Below are positions 63,192 to 64,000 of a DNA stretch of 64,000 nucleotides, piece after piece; the first letter of the stretch is position 1; each line of letters opens with the position of its first letter. The position numbers and the translations under genes were made by a program. Source of the DNA: an uncultured Lachnospiraceae bacterium (lineage in GTDB: Bacteria > Bacillota > Clostridia > Lachnospirales > Lachnospiraceae). The notes beneath the pieces are model-generated. The model did no database searches. It saw only the letters and a list, made by a program, of their open reading frames with translations, and was not told the DNA's origin. The stretch is taken from contig CAQGLR010000003.1 of NCBI GenBank assembly GCA_948794795.1, positions 124,001 through 188,000 of the forward strand, read 5' to 3'.

Positions 63192-64000
63192 CTACATATA
63201 TTTCTCTAACTGTTCCATTATATAACTAACTGAATCTTCCAGGCTCTTTCCTGTTGTATCAATCTCTATCTGTGGGTTTTCAGGAGCTTCATATGGGCTT
63301 GAAATACCTGAAAAGTTAGGTATATCACCACTGCGTGCCTTTTTGTAAAGACCTTTTACGTCACGTTTCTCACATTCTTCAAGTGGTGTACTTACATATA
63401 CCTCAATAAAGCTGTCACTTCCAATAATATCTTTTGCATTGCGCCTGTCAAGACGGAATGGTGATATAAATGATGTAAGTACAATTATGCCTGCATCATT
63501 CATAAGCTTTGAAACTTCTGCAATACGCCTTATATTTTCTATACGGTCCTGTTCTTTAAAGCCTAAGTTCTTATTCAGGCCCATCCTTATATTATCACCA
63601 TCAAGTACCATTGTATGCTTACCTGCTGCAAAAAGCTTCTTCTCCAGTTCATTGACAAGTGTAGACTTGCCAGCACCTGAAAGACCAGTAAGCCATATTG
63701 TTACAGGTTTCTGTGCTTTCTGCTCTGCCCTGAGCTTACGTGTAATATCCATATTGTGCCATGTAAGGTTATCATCACGGCGCAGTGCATGTTCCACTAC
63801 ACCACAGGCAGCAGTCATATTATTTATACGGTCAATAAGTATAAAACCGCCAAGTTCCTTATGGTTCTTAAATTCATCAAATACAATTTTATCTGAACAT
63901 GAAATATCACACACTGCTATTTCATTCTTATATAGCTTGTCTGTCTGTACATGGTTTCCTTCATTAACATCAATTTTATACTTAATGTTCATAACAACTG
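63192..64000 (-). CDS. cysC: Bifunctional sulfate adenylyltransferase subunit 1 / adenylylsulfate kinase CysNC (partial, cut by right edge)
   Basis: The frame is open to the window end, so the N terminus is missing. The first 90 residues seen are the end of a CysN GTPase (YKIDVNEGNHV, LYKNEIAVCDI, GGFILIDRINN), followed by a full CysC kinase: P-loop GLSGAGKST, DGDNIRMGLNKNLGF, RIAEVSKLMNDAGIIVLTSF and FIEVYVSTPLEECEKRD. It makes APS and then PAPS in sulfate assimilation, for cysteine or for sulfated products. cysQ follows. Fused CysNC is common in several phyla. Confidence 0.9.
   Translation of the reverse strand, partial: VVMNIKYKIDVNEGNHVQTDKLYKNEIAVCDISCSDKIVFDEFKNHKELGGFILIDRINNMTAACGVVEHALRRDDNLTWHNMDITRKLRAEQKAQKPVTIWLTGLSGAGKSTLVNELEKKLFAAGKHTMVLDGDNIRMGLNKNLGFKEQDRIENIRRIAEVSKLMNDAGIIVLTSFISPFRLDRRNAKDIIGSDSFIEVYVSTPLEECEKRDVKGLYKKARSGDIPNFSGISSPYEAPENPQIEIDTTGKSLEDSVSYIMEQLEKYM

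Overview
The window looks like a chromosomal segment of a motile, low-GC Gram-positive bacterium of the class Clostridia, most likely a Lachnospiraceae relative of Roseburia, Butyrivibrio or Agathobacter. The grounds are AT-rich DNA, strong GGAGG ribosome binding sites, the dnaE-pfkA and murB-rapZ-whiA-crh gene orders, FliW/CsrA control genes, and a complete late flagellar cluster. No species can be named from sequence alone.

Layout. (1) 1-5340, minus strand: a surface-polymer or glycan-decoration cluster with a cytidylyltransferase-oxidoreductase fusion (cut by the left edge), a HisC-like aminotransferase, an alkaline-phosphatase-fold transferase and a CDP-glycerol-type glycerophosphotransferase. 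(2) 5341-6344: AT-rich intergenic DNA with a candidate sigma-28 promoter aimed at that cluster. (3) 6345-8774, plus strand: CMP-nonulosonate synthetase and nonulosonate synthase. (4) 9063-30120, minus strand: an Rpn-like nuclease gene, MAF/DUF115 and glycosyltransferase genes for flagellin glycosylation, flagellin, a FliT/FlgN-like chaperone, fliS, fliD, flaG, csrA, fliW, flgL, two flgK paralogues, flgN and flgM. Three further sigma-28 promoters (TAAA/TAAG-N15-NCCGATAW) sit before flagellin, flaG and flgM. (5) 30118-38279: lysA, a candidate structured RNA, a topoisomerase IV-like parE/parC pair flanked by hairpin repeats, a small acidic membrane protein and pfkA. (6) 38341-45346: dnaE, crh, whiA, rapZ, murB and tRNA-Arg(ACG). 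(7) 45481-49655: a BcrAB-type ABC exporter with a LytTR/GHKL two-component system. (8) 50029-51177: an iron-dependent alcohol dehydrogenase. (9) 51304-54976: a GC-richer island (methyltransferase, VTT/DedA-like membrane protein, VanRS-like two-component system) bounded by two 72-bp copies of the 3' end of ktrA. (10) 54920-62153: ktrA and ktrB, which often form an operon, are separated by about 5.2 kb holding a metallo-beta-lactamase-fold gene, three small unknown genes, an IS982 fragment and a lipobox-bearing protein. (11) 62199-64000: cysQ and the end of a cysNC gene.

How it fits together. Flagellin is very short, is exported by dedicated chaperones, and is probably decorated with a nonulosonic acid through the adjacent MAF proteins. 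Flagellin translation appears to be under CsrA control, because its leader carries a CANGGANG site in a hairpin loop and a second one on the Shine-Dalgarno; csrA and fliW lie 4-5 kb upstream.

Most likely novel: the ktrA-end-flanked island, the unnamed MBL cassette between ktrB and ktrA, a family of long-hairpin repeats with compensating base changes, and a 176-nt RNA-like locus behind a near-consensus promoter. No database or folding program was run. Family calls come from motif reading, and hairpins were paired by eye.
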